Source: Ilumatobacter sp.
GTDB taxonomy: Bacteria > Actinomycetota > Acidimicrobiia > Acidimicrobiales > Ilumatobacteraceae
Direction: 5' to 3'
NCBI GenBank assembly: GCA_018666235.1
Contig: JABJAB010000019.1
Coordinates: forward strand, 1-64,000
Length of the DNA: 64,000 nucleotides
This document shows, in pieces, positions 53,592 through 61,622 of the stretch. The notes beneath the pieces were generated by a model that ran no database searches, was not told the origin of the DNA, and was given only the letters and a program-made list of their open reading frames with translations. Positions within the stretch are counted from its first letter, which is position 1, and every line of letters begins with the position of its first letter. A program made the position numbers and the translations under genes.

Positions 53592-53976
53592 ACGGGCCGA
53601 GGGTGTGCGTTGACCAGGGGAAACACTAAAACACCTGCTAGATAAGGGTGCGATTCAATCGTGTCGGGAGCTACGGGGGTCCGGTAGGGCGCTGAAAAGG
53701 GCGCAGCATCAAAACAGCCCCGCACCAGAACGGGACACGGACCAACCGAAGCCGAACGACGCCTCCTCAAACGGGACGGCAAACTCACGACCCGCTCAGA
53801 AATCATCATGTGGGACCGAGACACCAACGACGTTCTCGTCATCGCCCTCAAATCCGTACCCAAAAAAAGCGACCGCCCGCACAGGCGTCGATCAAGTCAT
53901 AGAGAAGATCCTCAACCGAAGGAACGCCTACGGGCAATAAACGCCCACGCAGCGCCGAACGGGAAACCATGACGGC
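53592..53976. other. 385-base stretch without a supported gene
   Basis: Lower GC than the surroundings in its first 100 bases. The plus strand holds a 54-codon ATG frame at 53808-53972 (MWDRDTNDVLVIALKS...) whose frame extends upstream without a start, possibly the end of a lost gene. No RNA or terminator is convincing. Confidence 0.4.
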
Positions 53977-54345
53977 CTATTCCAAGAACGCAAGGAACAA
54001 GTTCACGGTGTCCTCATAATCCTGCGCCACTTCCGGGCACGCAGCCCAACGAGCGGTCTGCGTCGCCTCAATGCGTTCGACGTCTTCATCTGGGTCAAAG
54101 TCCTCGATCTGCTTCGCTACGAAGACCTCCCACTGGGCTTTGTCAGAGTCGAACTCGCAGCCGTGGCGCACAATGTCCTCGACGGCTTCTAGTTGATCGT
54201 CGTTGAGGTCTTCGCCAACGGAAAGTTCAGCTCGATACGCAGCGATGCCAGCATCGAGATCAGGTCCCGTGTCTGATCCGCAGGCTGCAAGAGTGGCAAT
54301 GGCGAAAGTCCCTGACACGAGGCCAGCGAGCCGGGTCTTAGTCAT
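53977..54345 (-). CDS. Small secreted lipoprotein of unknown function
   Basis: 122 residues. A lipoprotein signal (MTKTRLAGLVSGTFAIATLAAC) ends in the lipobox LAAC. The mature part is acidic and helical (DLNDDQLEAVEDIVRHGCEFD, FDPDEDVERIEATQTARW) with two further cysteines that could pair. The ATG at 54345 overlaps the stop of the Excalibur-domain frame as ATGA, so the two are a coupled pair inside the tRNA-bounded segment. No family recognised. Confidence 0.75.
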   Translation of the reverse strand: MTKTRLAGLVSGTFAIATLAACGSDTGPDLDAGIAAYRAELSVGEDLNDDQLEAVEDIVRHGCEFDSDKAQWEVFVAKQIEDFDPDEDVERIEATQTARWAACPEVAQDYEDTVNLFLAFLE

Positions 54346-54705
54346 GAGCATGATCCTGACGGCAGGTAGTACGTCACGATGCCGGTCAGTACCTCGGTTT
54401 GCGGACCAAGAAGGCACGCCCCATGGAATCCGCTGCCAGGTCCAGGAGGTGGCAAATCGGGCGGCAGCTCCTCACAGGCAACGCCAACATTGTCACGATC
54501 CAATCCTGCCACGTCTCCATAATACGGGAAGTAGAAGTCATGCCAGGCCCGGGCCTCGGGCTGGGTAGCGAAGTCCGAGCAGTTTCTTACGTCCCCCCGG
54601 GTTTAGGGGTGCCGTAGCTCCAGCAGACGGGACGACGCCGAAGACAACTGCCGCAACGAAGACCAGAAAGAAAGATCCCCAACGCCCACCGCTACTGCTC
54701 CGCAC
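54342..54705 (-). pseudogene. Secreted Excalibur-domain protein with a frameshift in a G6 run
   Basis: A GTG at 54705 opens a signal peptide frame (WGSFFLVFVAAVVFGVVPSAGATA) that runs off-frame after ...PLNPGG. One base over, the frame continues as NCSDFATQPEARAWHDF and GLDRDNVGVACEELPPD, a clear Excalibur calcium-binding-like domain, to a stop at 54342-54344. The switch point is a run of six G on the minus strand (54593-54598): removing one G restores a single 120-residue secreted protein. Either a real mutation, a slippery phase-variable run or a sequencing error. The stop overlaps the lipoprotein ATG. Confidence 0.8.
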
Positions 54706-54755
54706 GCCGAGGACCGTGCCTCATCGTTGTCGGCAACCGGGCCACTTGTCAACCA

Positions 54756-54833
54756 TCAGTCAGTACCTTTCCAGGCCAAGTAACAGAAGCCAAGCGTGAT
54801 GACGACGAGCGTGAACCCCACCTGCTCCGCCAT
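54756..54833 (-). CDS. Possible 25-residue single-TM peptide
   Basis: The frame MAEQVGFTLVVITLGFCYLAWKGTD is one membrane helix with a short charged end, 50 bases upstream of the Excalibur gene on the same strand. No Shine-Dalgarno is evident; listed because the composition is that of a real small membrane peptide. Confidence 0.3.
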   Translation of the reverse strand: MAEQVGFTLVVITLGFCYLAWKGTD

Positions 54834-55234
54834 CATGGATAATCCATCACTCCTGAGTCCGTCCAGACTCAAAAACCGGCAGCCGACCCAAACATACCCC
54901 CGCCCCGACCAGTGCCAACGGGCCACCGGCGAGAACGGACAGAGTTCTCTCACGCCTCGTCGGCGGCGACGTTGGTGTCATCGTGTCGAGCCTGCGCCGT
55001 CAAGCTGGCGCTGGCTTCAACGTTCCCTGCAGGTTTGCTGAAAGTGCTCGAGGGAGTCCGGGGGCAGCGTTGTCAGTTGATAGATGTTTCGGACCCGAAG
55101 TGTTCGCAGTCTGCACCGTCTAACGGCCCTTGCCGTCATATCACTTTTTCGGATCGAAAAGGGCGCAGGGAGGGCGCAGAAGGTTTTCGTGTTCCGAGGG
55201 CTTTGCCCAGAAACCATGATCTAGCTGGTGTTTT
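54834..55234. other. 401-base stretch without a supported gene
   Basis: Between the small membrane peptide and the tRNA. A 66-codon minus-strand frame at 55017-55217 has no recognisable features and poor composition. GGGCGCAGGGAGGGCGCAG near 55155-55173 is a short direct repeat. No terminator for the tRNA is obvious. Confidence 0.4.
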
Positions 55235-55311
55235 TGGTGCCCCAGGTGGGACTCGAACCCACACTTGACGGTGTTTGAGACCGTTGCCTCTGCCAATTGG
55301 GCTACTAGGGC
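55235..55311 (-). tRNA. tRNA with anticodon CAA (tRNA-Leu(CAA)-like, short variable loop)
   Basis: Acceptor GCCCTAG / CTGGGGC with A73 and encoded CCA; anticodon arm ACGGT-CTCAAAC-ACCGT gives anticodon CAA; T arm GTGGG-TTCGAGT-CCCAC. The variable loop is only five bases (CAAGT), so this is a class I shape, whereas leucine tRNAs normally have a long class II arm (as the GAG tRNA at 10047 does). Discriminator A and CAA still point to leucine. Its 3' half is the attachment site of the adjacent element. Confidence 0.85.
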
Positions 55312-55445
55312 GTACTGGTGATCAGAGGATATCCGCACCGTCCGGCGAACCGTACGGCCGACCGACAGGTCGCGTCCCACTGAGCGAGTGGGAATTACTC
55401 CGCGGTAGCCGCACAAATCGTCGTCGCGCGTCTAACCTCGCCACA

Positions 55446-56621
55446 ATGCTCGCCTTCACGTTCCCCGGTCAGGGGTCTCAACGCCCGGGGATGGGCCGCC
55501 CGTGGCAAGACCATGAGAGTTGGGAACTCGTCGACGAGGCTTCCGAAGTCGCCGGCCGCGACGTTGGCGCCTTGCTCTGCGACGCTGACGCCGACGAGCT
55601 CCGCGACACGCGCAATGCTCAGCTGACAACGTTCGTTTCGAGCTTGATGGTGCTCGATGCCACGGAGCGCCTCGGCTTGGAACCGAGCTTCTGTGCTGGC
55701 CACTCGCTCGGCGAGTACACCGCGCTGACTGCCACTGGCGCCCTCGGGTTCGACGATGGCGTTCGCCTTGTGACTGCTCGTGCCGCCGCAATGCACGACG
55801 CGGGGTTGGAACAGCCGGGCACGATGGCCGCCGTCCTCGGGCTTGATGATGACCATGTCGACGTGGCCTGCCGCCGCGCCGACTCTGACGTCTGGGTTGC
55901 CAACTACAACGCTCCAGGTCAGGTCGTCATCGCCGGGTCGCCTGCCGGCGTCGAGTCGGCGGGCGAGCATGCGAAAGAACTCGGTGCCAAACGCGTCATG
56001 GGGCTGCAGGTCTCGGGTGCGTTCCACACGCCGTTCATGACCGCAGCGCGTGATCGGTTGCGTGAAGCCCTCGCTGCAGCCCGTCCACGGGACACCGACG
56101 TGCCGGTGGTTGCCAACGTCGATGCCCTTGCCCACAACGAGGGATCCGTGTGGGCAAGCCTGCTGTCGGCGCAACTGTCGAGCCCCGTCCGCTGGAAGCA
56201 GAGTCTGCTCACTCTTTCCGGAGCTGGGGTCACCGACTTCGCTGAACTTGGCCCGGGCGGGGTCCTCACGGGGATGGCGAAACGCACCGTAAAAGATTCG
56301 CGGACCATCTCGGTTTCTACACCCGAGGATCTCGACAAACTGATCGAGTGGGTCGATGCTGGCTCCCCCACCGGTGCAGCGCAGCTCGACGGCGAGCACC
56401 TTTTTGCAACAGAACGCCTCGTGGTCAGCCCCGCGACCGGCGTCTTTCAGCCACTCGGAACCCTCGGTGAGGGATCACCGATCAACGTCGGCACCGTGAT
56501 CGGGCACGTTGGCGAGCACGAAGTCCGATCCGCCTTCGCCGGCCTCCTCCAGAGCTACATCGCGGTCGACACCGAACGAGTGACCACTCGCCAGCCCATT
56601 GCCTGGCTCCGTACCAACTGA
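55446..56621 (+). CDS. fabD: Malonyl-CoA:ACP transacylase with C-terminal lipoyl/biotinyl-like domain
   Basis: 391 residues. The transacylase core has PGQGSQRPGMG, the nucleophile Ser87 in GHSLGEY and His194 in GAFHTPFM, then NAPGQVVIAG and ELGPGGVLTGMAKR; it loads malonyl groups on ACP. Residues about 325-391 form an extra barrel-sandwich module (VVSPATGVFQPL, INVGTVIGHV, EVRSAFAGLLQSYIA, RVTTRQPIAWL) like biotinyl/lipoyl domains but without the AMKM or DKA lysine. ATG 55446 follows TAACCT (55433-55438) by 7 bases. First gene of the fab operon. Confidence 0.93.
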   Translation: MLAFTFPGQGSQRPGMGRPWQDHESWELVDEASEVAGRDVGALLCDADADELRDTRNAQLTTFVSSLMVLDATERLGLEPSFCAGHSLGEYTALTATGALGFDDGVRLVTARAAAMHDAGLEQPGTMAAVLGLDDDHVDVACRRADSDVWVANYNAPGQVVIAGSPAGVESAGEHAKELGAKRVMGLQVSGAFHTPFMTAARDRLREALAAARPRDTDVPVVANVDALAHNEGSVWASLLSAQLSSPVRWKQSLLTLSGAGVTDFAELGPGGVLTGMAKRTVKDSRTISVSTPEDLDKLIEWVDAGSPTGAAQLDGEHLFATERLVVSPATGVFQPLGTLGEGSPINVGTVIGHVGEHEVRSAFAGLLQSYIAVDTERVTTRQPIAWLRTN

Positions 56622-56678
56622 AGTCGCAGACACACTGAAAATTGGCCGGACACCCCCGGTCATCCCTGGAGGGATGAG

Positions 56679-57668
56679 ATGCCACGAGTCAACCAAGGAG
56701 TACGAGGAGCGGTGATCACCGGCTGGGGTTCGGCGCTCCCACCAAAGGTCCTCACCAACCACGACCTTGAGGACATGTTTGAGACTGATCACGATTGGAT
56801 CGTGGAACGGACCGGCATCCACGAACGACGTGTTGGCGGGATGACGTCGGACCTGTCGATCGAGTCCGGCCGTGCCGCCCTGGAGATGTCCGGCGTCGAC
56901 CTTGATGCCATCGACGCGTTGATCCTCGCCACGACCACCCCAGATCGCTCCGTGCCCGCCACTGCCTCAACGGTGCAGGCTGCGCTGGGCCTCAACTGTG
57001 GCGCATTTGACGTGAACGCAGCGTGCTCCGGTTGGGTCTACGGACTCGTGACCGCCCACGGCCTCATTGCGATGGGCGCCGAAAAGGTCTTGCTGATTGG
57101 CACCGACACGTTGGCCCGCATTACCGATTGGACCGACCGCAACACCGCCATTCTCTTCGCAGACGGATCGGCCGCCACGGTGCTTGAGGCCGTCGACGGC
57201 CCCGGACAGATGCTCGGATGGGACCTCGACTCTGACGGCACGGCTGAACGACATCTGTACGCCGAAACGGGTGGAACCCTGCAGATGGAAGGCCGGGAAG
57301 TCTTCCGCAAAGCGGTACGCATCATGGTCGACTCAGCCACGAAGTCGATGGCCCACGCTGGCGTCTCGGCCGACGAGATCGCGCTCGTCGTTCCTCACCA
57401 AGCCAACATCCGCATCATCTCGGCATCCATTGATCGTCTGGGTATCCCGATGGAACGCACCTCAATCGTGCTCGACAAGACCGGTAACACGTCGTCTGCC
57501 TCGATCCCGCTTGCCCTCAATCGAGCACTCGAAGATGGTCGGGTCCGTGACGGCGATCTCGTCCTGTTCGTCGGATTTGGTGCCGGGATGTCGGCAGCGA
57601 GCGCCGTTGTTCGCTGGAACACGACCGATCCTGAACTGGTGCCCGAGAGTGGGGAGGCTTCCGCGTGA
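56679..57668 (+). CDS. fabH: Beta-ketoacyl-ACP synthase III
   Basis: 329 residues. Cys116 in DVNAACSGWVYG, His in LVVPHQANIRII and Asn in DKTGNTSSASIPLAL form the Cys-His-Asn triad of KAS III, which starts fatty acid chains by joining acetyl- or branched acyl-CoA to malonyl-ACP. ATG at 56679 is preceded by TGGAGGGATGAG, a good ribosome site. It overlaps fabG by 4 bases. Confidence 0.95.
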   Translation: MPRVNQGVRGAVITGWGSALPPKVLTNHDLEDMFETDHDWIVERTGIHERRVGGMTSDLSIESGRAALEMSGVDLDAIDALILATTTPDRSVPATASTVQAALGLNCGAFDVNAACSGWVYGLVTAHGLIAMGAEKVLLIGTDTLARITDWTDRNTAILFADGSAATVLEAVDGPGQMLGWDLDSDGTAERHLYAETGGTLQMEGREVFRKAVRIMVDSATKSMAHAGVSADEIALVVPHQANIRIISASIDRLGIPMERTSIVLDKTGNTSSASIPLALNRALEDGRVRDGDLVLFVGFGAGMSAASAVVRWNTTDPELVPESGEASA

Positions 57669-58414
57669 CCGACTCGGCCACCACAACTTCCGGATCGGGC
57701 GAGCCGACCGGTCGGATCATCCTCATCACCGGCGGCTCGAGGGGCATCGGTCTCGCTTGCGCTCGGCGGTTCGCCGCCGATGGCGACCGCGTTGCGGTCA
57801 CCTACAACTCTTCGCCGCCACCGGACGGGTTATTCGGCGTCAAGTGTGACGTCACGTCGACCGACGACGTCGACGCCGCTTTCTCAGCGGTCGAGGAGCA
57901 CTTTGGCGGGACCGTCGAGGTGCTCGTCTCGAATGCTGGCGTCACCAAGGATGGCCTCCTCCTGCGGATGACCGAGGACGACTTCGCTTCGGTGCTTGAT
58001 GCCAACCTCACCGCGTCGTACCGAGTCGCCAAGCGAGCCGCCAAGGGAATGCTCAAGGCGCGCTCCGGGCGCATCGTGCTCATGTCGTCAGTGGTCGGAA
58101 TGCTCGGATCGGCTGGGCAATCGAACTACTCGGCGTCCAAGGCGGGACTTGTCGGGTTTGCCCGTTCGCTTGCGCGCGAGCTCGGGTCACGGTCGATCAC
58201 CGTCAACGTTGTCGCTCCCGGCCCGGTCGCAACCGACATGACTGCCGCACTCACCGACGATCAACTCGCCAACATCACCAATGCGGTTCCACTCGGCCGC
58301 ATGGCTGAACCCGAAGAAATTGCCGGCGCCGTCGCGTTCCTCACCGGTCCCGATGGCGCCTACATCACGGGCGCCGTCATCCCGGTCGACGGTGGCCTCG
58401 GCATGGGCCACTAG
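57665..58414 (+). CDS. fabG: 3-oxoacyl-ACP reductase
   Basis: 249 residues. SDR with ILITGGSRGIGLACARRF, VLVSNAGVTKDGLLLRM (FabG-type NAG and catalytic-loop region), Ser in VLMSSVVGMLG and Tyr-Lys in SNYSASKAGL; the C-terminus VAFLTGPDGAYITGAVIPVDGGLGM is typical of FabG. It reduces 3-oxoacyl-ACP with NADPH. GTG start overlaps the fabH stop (GTGA). Confidence 0.94.
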   Translation: MTDSATTTSGSGEPTGRIILITGGSRGIGLACARRFAADGDRVAVTYNSSPPPDGLFGVKCDVTSTDDVDAAFSAVEEHFGGTVEVLVSNAGVTKDGLLLRMTEDDFASVLDANLTASYRVAKRAAKGMLKARSGRIVLMSSVVGMLGSAGQSNYSASKAGLVGFARSLARELGSRSITVNVVAPGPVATDMTAALTDDQLANITNAVPLGRMAEPEEIAGAVAFLTGPDGAYITGAVIPVDGGLGMGH

Positions 58415-58445
58415 CGGCGAAGCCGCTGGTGGCCGACCTGTTCCC

Positions 58446-58451
58446 GTACAA
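58446..58451 (+). promoter_or_regulatory. Possible internal -10 before acpP
   Basis: TACAAT lies 36 bases before the acpP GTG; acpP also has a separate ribosome site (TGGAGACAC). An internal promoter would allow the higher level of ACP needed relative to the enzymes. Confidence 0.4.
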
Positions 58452-58487
58452 TCTCAATCAACACCCCAACAAACTGGAGACACTCCT

Positions 58488-58724
58488 GTGAATGAAGAAC
58501 TGTTCGCCCGCTTCCGCAAGTGCGCCGTCGAGGTGCTCTCGGTCGAAGAATCCGCCGTCACCCTGGACGCCAAGTTCGGCGACGACCTCGACGCCGACAG
58601 TCTCGACCTCGTTGAGCTCGTGATGGCACTCGAAGAAGAATTCGACATCGCTGTGCCCGAGGAAGAACTCGAAGGCGTCGAGACCGTGCAGAACGCCTAC
58701 GACCTCGTGGCTGGCAAGCTCTGA
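58488..58724 (+). CDS. acpP: Acyl carrier protein
   Basis: 78 residues, acidic, with the phosphopantetheine Ser38 in DDLDADSLDLVELVMALEEE. It carries growing acyl chains for the surrounding Fab enzymes. GTG start at 58488 with GGAG upstream gives the standard N-terminus; the longer frame back to 58281 overlaps fabG. Its stop and the fabF start share one base (TGATG). Confidence 0.97.
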   Translation: MNEELFARFRKCAVEVLSVEESAVTLDAKFGDDLDADSLDLVELVMALEEEFDIAVPEEELEGVETVQNAYDLVAGKL

Positions 58725-59911
58725 TGTCGGGCGGCCGCAGGGTCGCCGTCACTGGCCTGGGTGTCGTCGCTCCGGCCGGCATCGGGGCCAGCAATTACTG
58801 GGACGGTCTGATCGGCCCGCCCGCTCCGGTTGGCCGGACCATCGTGTTCGACGATTGGGACGGCTCTCCCTACTTCGATGGGCCCAAGCAAGCTCGGCGA
58901 GCTGATCGCGTCGAGCAGTTCGCGCTCGCCGCAGCAGGCGAAGCTTTCGATCAGGTTGGCGGCGTTGACGCCGTCGCCGTCGACCCTGGGCGTTTCGGCA
59001 CCATCTTCGCCACCGGCATCGGAGGGCTGCACACGCTCGAAGAGCAGATCGGCATTCACAACGAGAAGGGCCCGCGGCGAGTGTCGCCGTTCCTGGTGCC
59101 GATGATGATGGCCAACGCTCCGGGCGCGTCCATTTCGATGCGGTACGGGTTGCAGGGTCAAAGCGAAACCATTGTCACGGCCTGTGCTGCTGGCAGCCAT
59201 GCGATCAACTACGCGGCGCGCCTCATCAAGTGGGGCATTCTCGATGCTGCTGTCACTGGTGGCTGCGAGTCGGCCGGAACCCCGACCGGGATCGCCGGCT
59301 TCGCGAACATGACGGCCCTGTCGTCCGCTGGTGTCAGCCGGCCGTTTGACGTCGACCGCGATGGCTTTGTCATGGGCGAGGGTGGCGCAGTGCTCATTCT
59401 CGAAGAATGGTCGGCGGCGGAAGCTCGTGGTGCAAACATTCTCGGCGAGATCCTCGGTGGCGCGAGCAATGCCGACGCGCATCACATCACCGCTCCGGCG
59501 CCCGGCGGCGTCGGTGCCATCAAATGTATTGAGCTGGCGCTTGCCGAATCAGGACTTGCCGCCGCCGACGTCAAGCAGGTCAATGCACACGGCACGTCCA
59601 CTCCGCTGAACGACGCAGCCGAGGCTGCCGCAATCACCCAGGTCTTCGGCGCCCAGGCCGTTCCGGTCACATCGACCAAGGGCATCACCGGCCATGCGCT
59701 CGGCGCGGCGGGAGCGCTCGAGGCAGTCGCCGCGCTGCTATCGATTCAGAACGAGGCGATTCCCCCAACGGCGAACACCGTCAACGTCGACCCCGAGATG
59801 GACATCGATCTCGTGTTCGGCGCACCCCGCGCATGGGAACCAGGTCCGGTGGTCAGCACCAACTTCGGTTTTGGTGGCCACAATGGAGTCGTCGTCGTCG
59901 CTCCGGCCTAG
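58724..59911 (+). CDS. fabF: Beta-ketoacyl-ACP synthase II
   Basis: 395 residues. Condensing-enzyme triad: Cys154 in VTACAAGSHAINY, His in VNAHGTSTPLND and His in KGITGHALGAAGALEAV. C-terminal FGFGGHNGVVVV is typical. It elongates acyl-ACP with malonyl-ACP. Last gene of the fabDHG-acpP-fabF operon, convergent with fabZ. Confidence 0.95.
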   Translation: MSGGRRVAVTGLGVVAPAGIGASNYWDGLIGPPAPVGRTIVFDDWDGSPYFDGPKQARRADRVEQFALAAAGEAFDQVGGVDAVAVDPGRFGTIFATGIGGLHTLEEQIGIHNEKGPRRVSPFLVPMMMANAPGASISMRYGLQGQSETIVTACAAGSHAINYAARLIKWGILDAAVTGGCESAGTPTGIAGFANMTALSSAGVSRPFDVDRDGFVMGEGGAVLILEEWSAAEARGANILGEILGGASNADAHHITAPAPGGVGAIKCIELALAESGLAAADVKQVNAHGTSTPLNDAAEAAAITQVFGAQAVPVTSTKGITGHALGAAGALEAVAALLSIQNEAIPPTANTVNVDPEMDIDLVFGAPRAWEPGPVVSTNFGFGGHNGVVVVAPA

Positions 59912-59943
59912 ACCCTTGACTGACGTGCGGCCTGCACAGGCGC

Positions 59944-60372
59944 TCAGCGGTCGGCAAAGACAAACATCAGGTCACAGCTGGTGGCCAGTTCGCCGTTGAC
60001 CTTGGCTGTACCGGTGCCCTTGCCCGCACGGGCTGACATTCGACCAAGCTCGACCTCGATCACCAACTCGTCACCCGGCACGACCTGACGGCGGAATCGC
60101 GCCTTGTCGAGACCCCCGAAGAGCGGCAGCTTGGTAGTGAAGTCGGGGTGGGCCAGTACGGCGCACGCGCCGACCTGTGCAATCGACTCGCACATCAGCA
60201 CGCCGGGCAGCGTCGGCCTGCCCGGAAAGTGCCCCGGGAAGAAGTACTCGTCTCCGGTTAATCGCCAGATCCCGGTCGCCGACACGCCCGGCTCCAAGGC
60301 AGTCAGCTCATCGACGAGCAGGAACGGCGGACGGTGCGGAAGCAGGTCGATCGGTGCAGGCAACGAACTCAT
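59944..60372 (-). CDS. fabZ: 3-hydroxyacyl-ACP dehydratase, FabZ type
   Basis: 142 residues. LLPHRPPFLLVDEL at the N-terminus and FFPGHFPGRPTLPGVLMCES carry His48 and Glu62, the catalytic pair of FabZ/FabA hotdog dehydratases. It removes water from 3-hydroxyacyl-ACP, the step missing from the facing operon. Encoded convergent with fabF, so the set is complete except for the enoyl reductase. Confidence 0.93.
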   Translation of the reverse strand: MSSLPAPIDLLPHRPPFLLVDELTALEPGVSATGIWRLTGDEYFFPGHFPGRPTLPGVLMCESIAQVGACAVLAHPDFTTKLPLFGGLDKARFRRQVVPGDELVIEVELGRMSARAGKGTGTAKVNGELATSCDLMFVFADR

Positions 60373-60397
60373 CTGCGCATCTTGGCCCAGACGCGGA

Positions 60398-60439
60398 GCG
60401 CCGCCGGTGATCGAGCGGTAGCTCGACCACCGGCGGCGC
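60398..60439 (-). terminator. Long hairpin after the fasciclin gene
   Basis: 19-bp arms with one mismatch (GCGCCGCCGGTGATCGAGC at 60398-60416 against 60421-60439) and loop GGTA. On the minus strand it starts 29 bases after the fasciclin-protein stop and ends 26 bases before the fabZ ATG. No T-tract, but it is very stable in either orientation. Confidence 0.7.
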
Positions 60440-60468
60440 CGTGTGGGATGTGTTGTTCTTCTCGAACC

Positions 60469-61509
60469 TCAGCTCAGGAGTGTGCTCGGATCAATGCTCG
60501 GCGGGACGAGCACGGCGTCGATCACGTGGATGACACCGTTGCTGGCCTCGACGTCGACGGCAATGACGTTGGCGCCGTTGACGGTCACACCGTCATCGCT
60601 GGCGACGAGTTCGATCTCTTCGCCCTGCAGGGTGGCCACAGCGCCGGTAGCGACGTCGGACGACGGCACTTCGGCACCGAGGACGTGGTACGTCAGGACC
60701 GCCACGAGGGCGTCCTTATTCTCCGGCAGGAGCAGTGCGTCGACGAGGCCGGCGGGCAGTGCTGCGAAGGCCTCATCGGTCGGAGCGAAGACGGTGAACG
60801 GACCTTCGCCCGACAGCGTCTCGGCGAGATCTGCGGCGGTAACTGCAGCGACGAGCGTGTTGAACGAGCCGGCCTCGACGGCGACGTCGACAATCGTGCC
60901 GACTTCCATCTCTTCTTCCATCGCCTCTGATTCCATCGCGTCAGCGACAAGCAGGGCAGTGGCGTCGATGCTCGGCGGGACGAGCACGCTGTCGATCACG
61001 TGGATGACACCGTTGCTGGCCTCGACGTCGACGGCAATGACGTTGGCGCCGTTGACGGTCACACCGTTTTCGCCGGCGACGAGTTCGATCTCTTCGCCCT
61101 GCAGGGTGGCCACAGCGCCGGTAGCGACGTCGGACGACGGCACCTCAGCACCGAGGACGTGGTACGTGAGCACTGCGACAAGCGCAGCTTCGTTCTCCGG
61201 CAGCAGCAGTGCGTCGACGAGGCCGGCGGGCAGTGCAGCGAATGCGTCATCGGTCGGAGCGAAGACGGTGAACGGACCTTCGCCCGACAGCGTCTCGGCG
61301 AGCCCAGCGGCGGAGACCGCAGCGACGAGGGTGTCAAACGTGCCAGCAGCGATAGCGACGTCGACGATCGTGCCGACTTCGGCTGCTTCGGCGGCTTCAG
61401 CTTCGGTGGTGGCGACGTCAGCGTCGTTGCCGTCGCTGCCGCAAGCCGTGAGTGCCAGAACACCGGCGACGAGGCCGGCTGCAAGGCGAGTAGTGGTGGT
61501 GCGCTTCAT
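60469..61509 (-). CDS. Lipoprotein with two tandem fasciclin (FAS1) domains
   Basis: 346 residues. Lipoprotein signal with Cys23 in VLALTACGSDG, then two FAS1 domains: each has GTIVDVA, LSGEGPFTVFAPTDDAFAAL, LTYHVLGAEVPSSD and VIAVDVEASNGVIHVIDSVL. The two domains are nearly identical and repeat with a period of 158 codons. A short acidic hinge (ESEAMEEEMEVG) joins them. Extracellular adhesion is the usual role. ATG 61509 follows AAGGAGTCCCCCCA. A longer ORF to 61548 is less likely. Confidence 0.92.
   Translation of the reverse strand: MKRTTTTRLAAGLVAGVLALTACGSDGNDADVATTEAEAAEAAEVGTIVDVAIAAGTFDTLVAAVSAAGLAETLSGEGPFTVFAPTDDAFAALPAGLVDALLLPENEAALVAVLTYHVLGAEVPSSDVATGAVATLQGEEIELVAGENGVTVNGANVIAVDVEASNGVIHVIDSVLVPPSIDATALLVADAMESEAMEEEMEVGTIVDVAVEAGSFNTLVAAVTAADLAETLSGEGPFTVFAPTDEAFAALPAGLVDALLLPENKDALVAVLTYHVLGAEVPSSDVATGAVATLQGEEIELVASDDGVTVNGANVIAVDVEASNGVIHVIDAVLVPPSIDPSTLLS
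60491..61330. repeat. Internal tandem duplication of the FAS1 coding unit (474-bp period)
   Basis: DNA around 60494-60850 recurs around 60968-61324 with only scattered changes; for example ATGCTCGGCGGGACGAGCAC starts at 60494 and 60968. The high DNA identity shows a recent duplication or ongoing gene conversion. Confidence 0.85.
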
Positions 61510-61622
61510 TGGGGGGACTCCTTGAGAGAGATGAATGCTGTTGTTCACGCCGCGTGTGCGACATTGATCTCTCTACGACGCCCGGCGAGTCCCGGATGAA
61601 GATTCTTCAAGAAACTTTGGAT

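Larger units (their letters stand above)
53546..55280. mobile_element. Remnant of a tRNA-targeted integrative element
   Basis: About 1.7 kb bounded by the 46-bp direct repeat of a tRNA 3' half. No integrase or replication gene is visible inside; it holds a frameshifted Excalibur-domain gene, a small lipoprotein gene and noncoding sequence. Related GAAAAGGGCGCA words occur near both ends (about 53697 and 55155). Best read as a decayed or internally deleted element, though a very small passenger cassette is possible. Confidence 0.6.

Noticed and set aside
53459..53863. 134-codon minus-strand frame crossing the tRNA fragment
   Set aside because: It overlaps the tRNA 3' half and the start of the acyl-CoA synthetase gene and has no recognisable domain.
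53808..53972. 54-codon plus-strand frame
   Set aside because: No ribosome site or family; could be the end of a lost gene but cannot be supported.
55017..55217. 66-codon minus-strand frame near the tRNA as an integrase remnant
   Set aside because: No tyrosine recombinase motif (R..HxxR..Y) can be seen.
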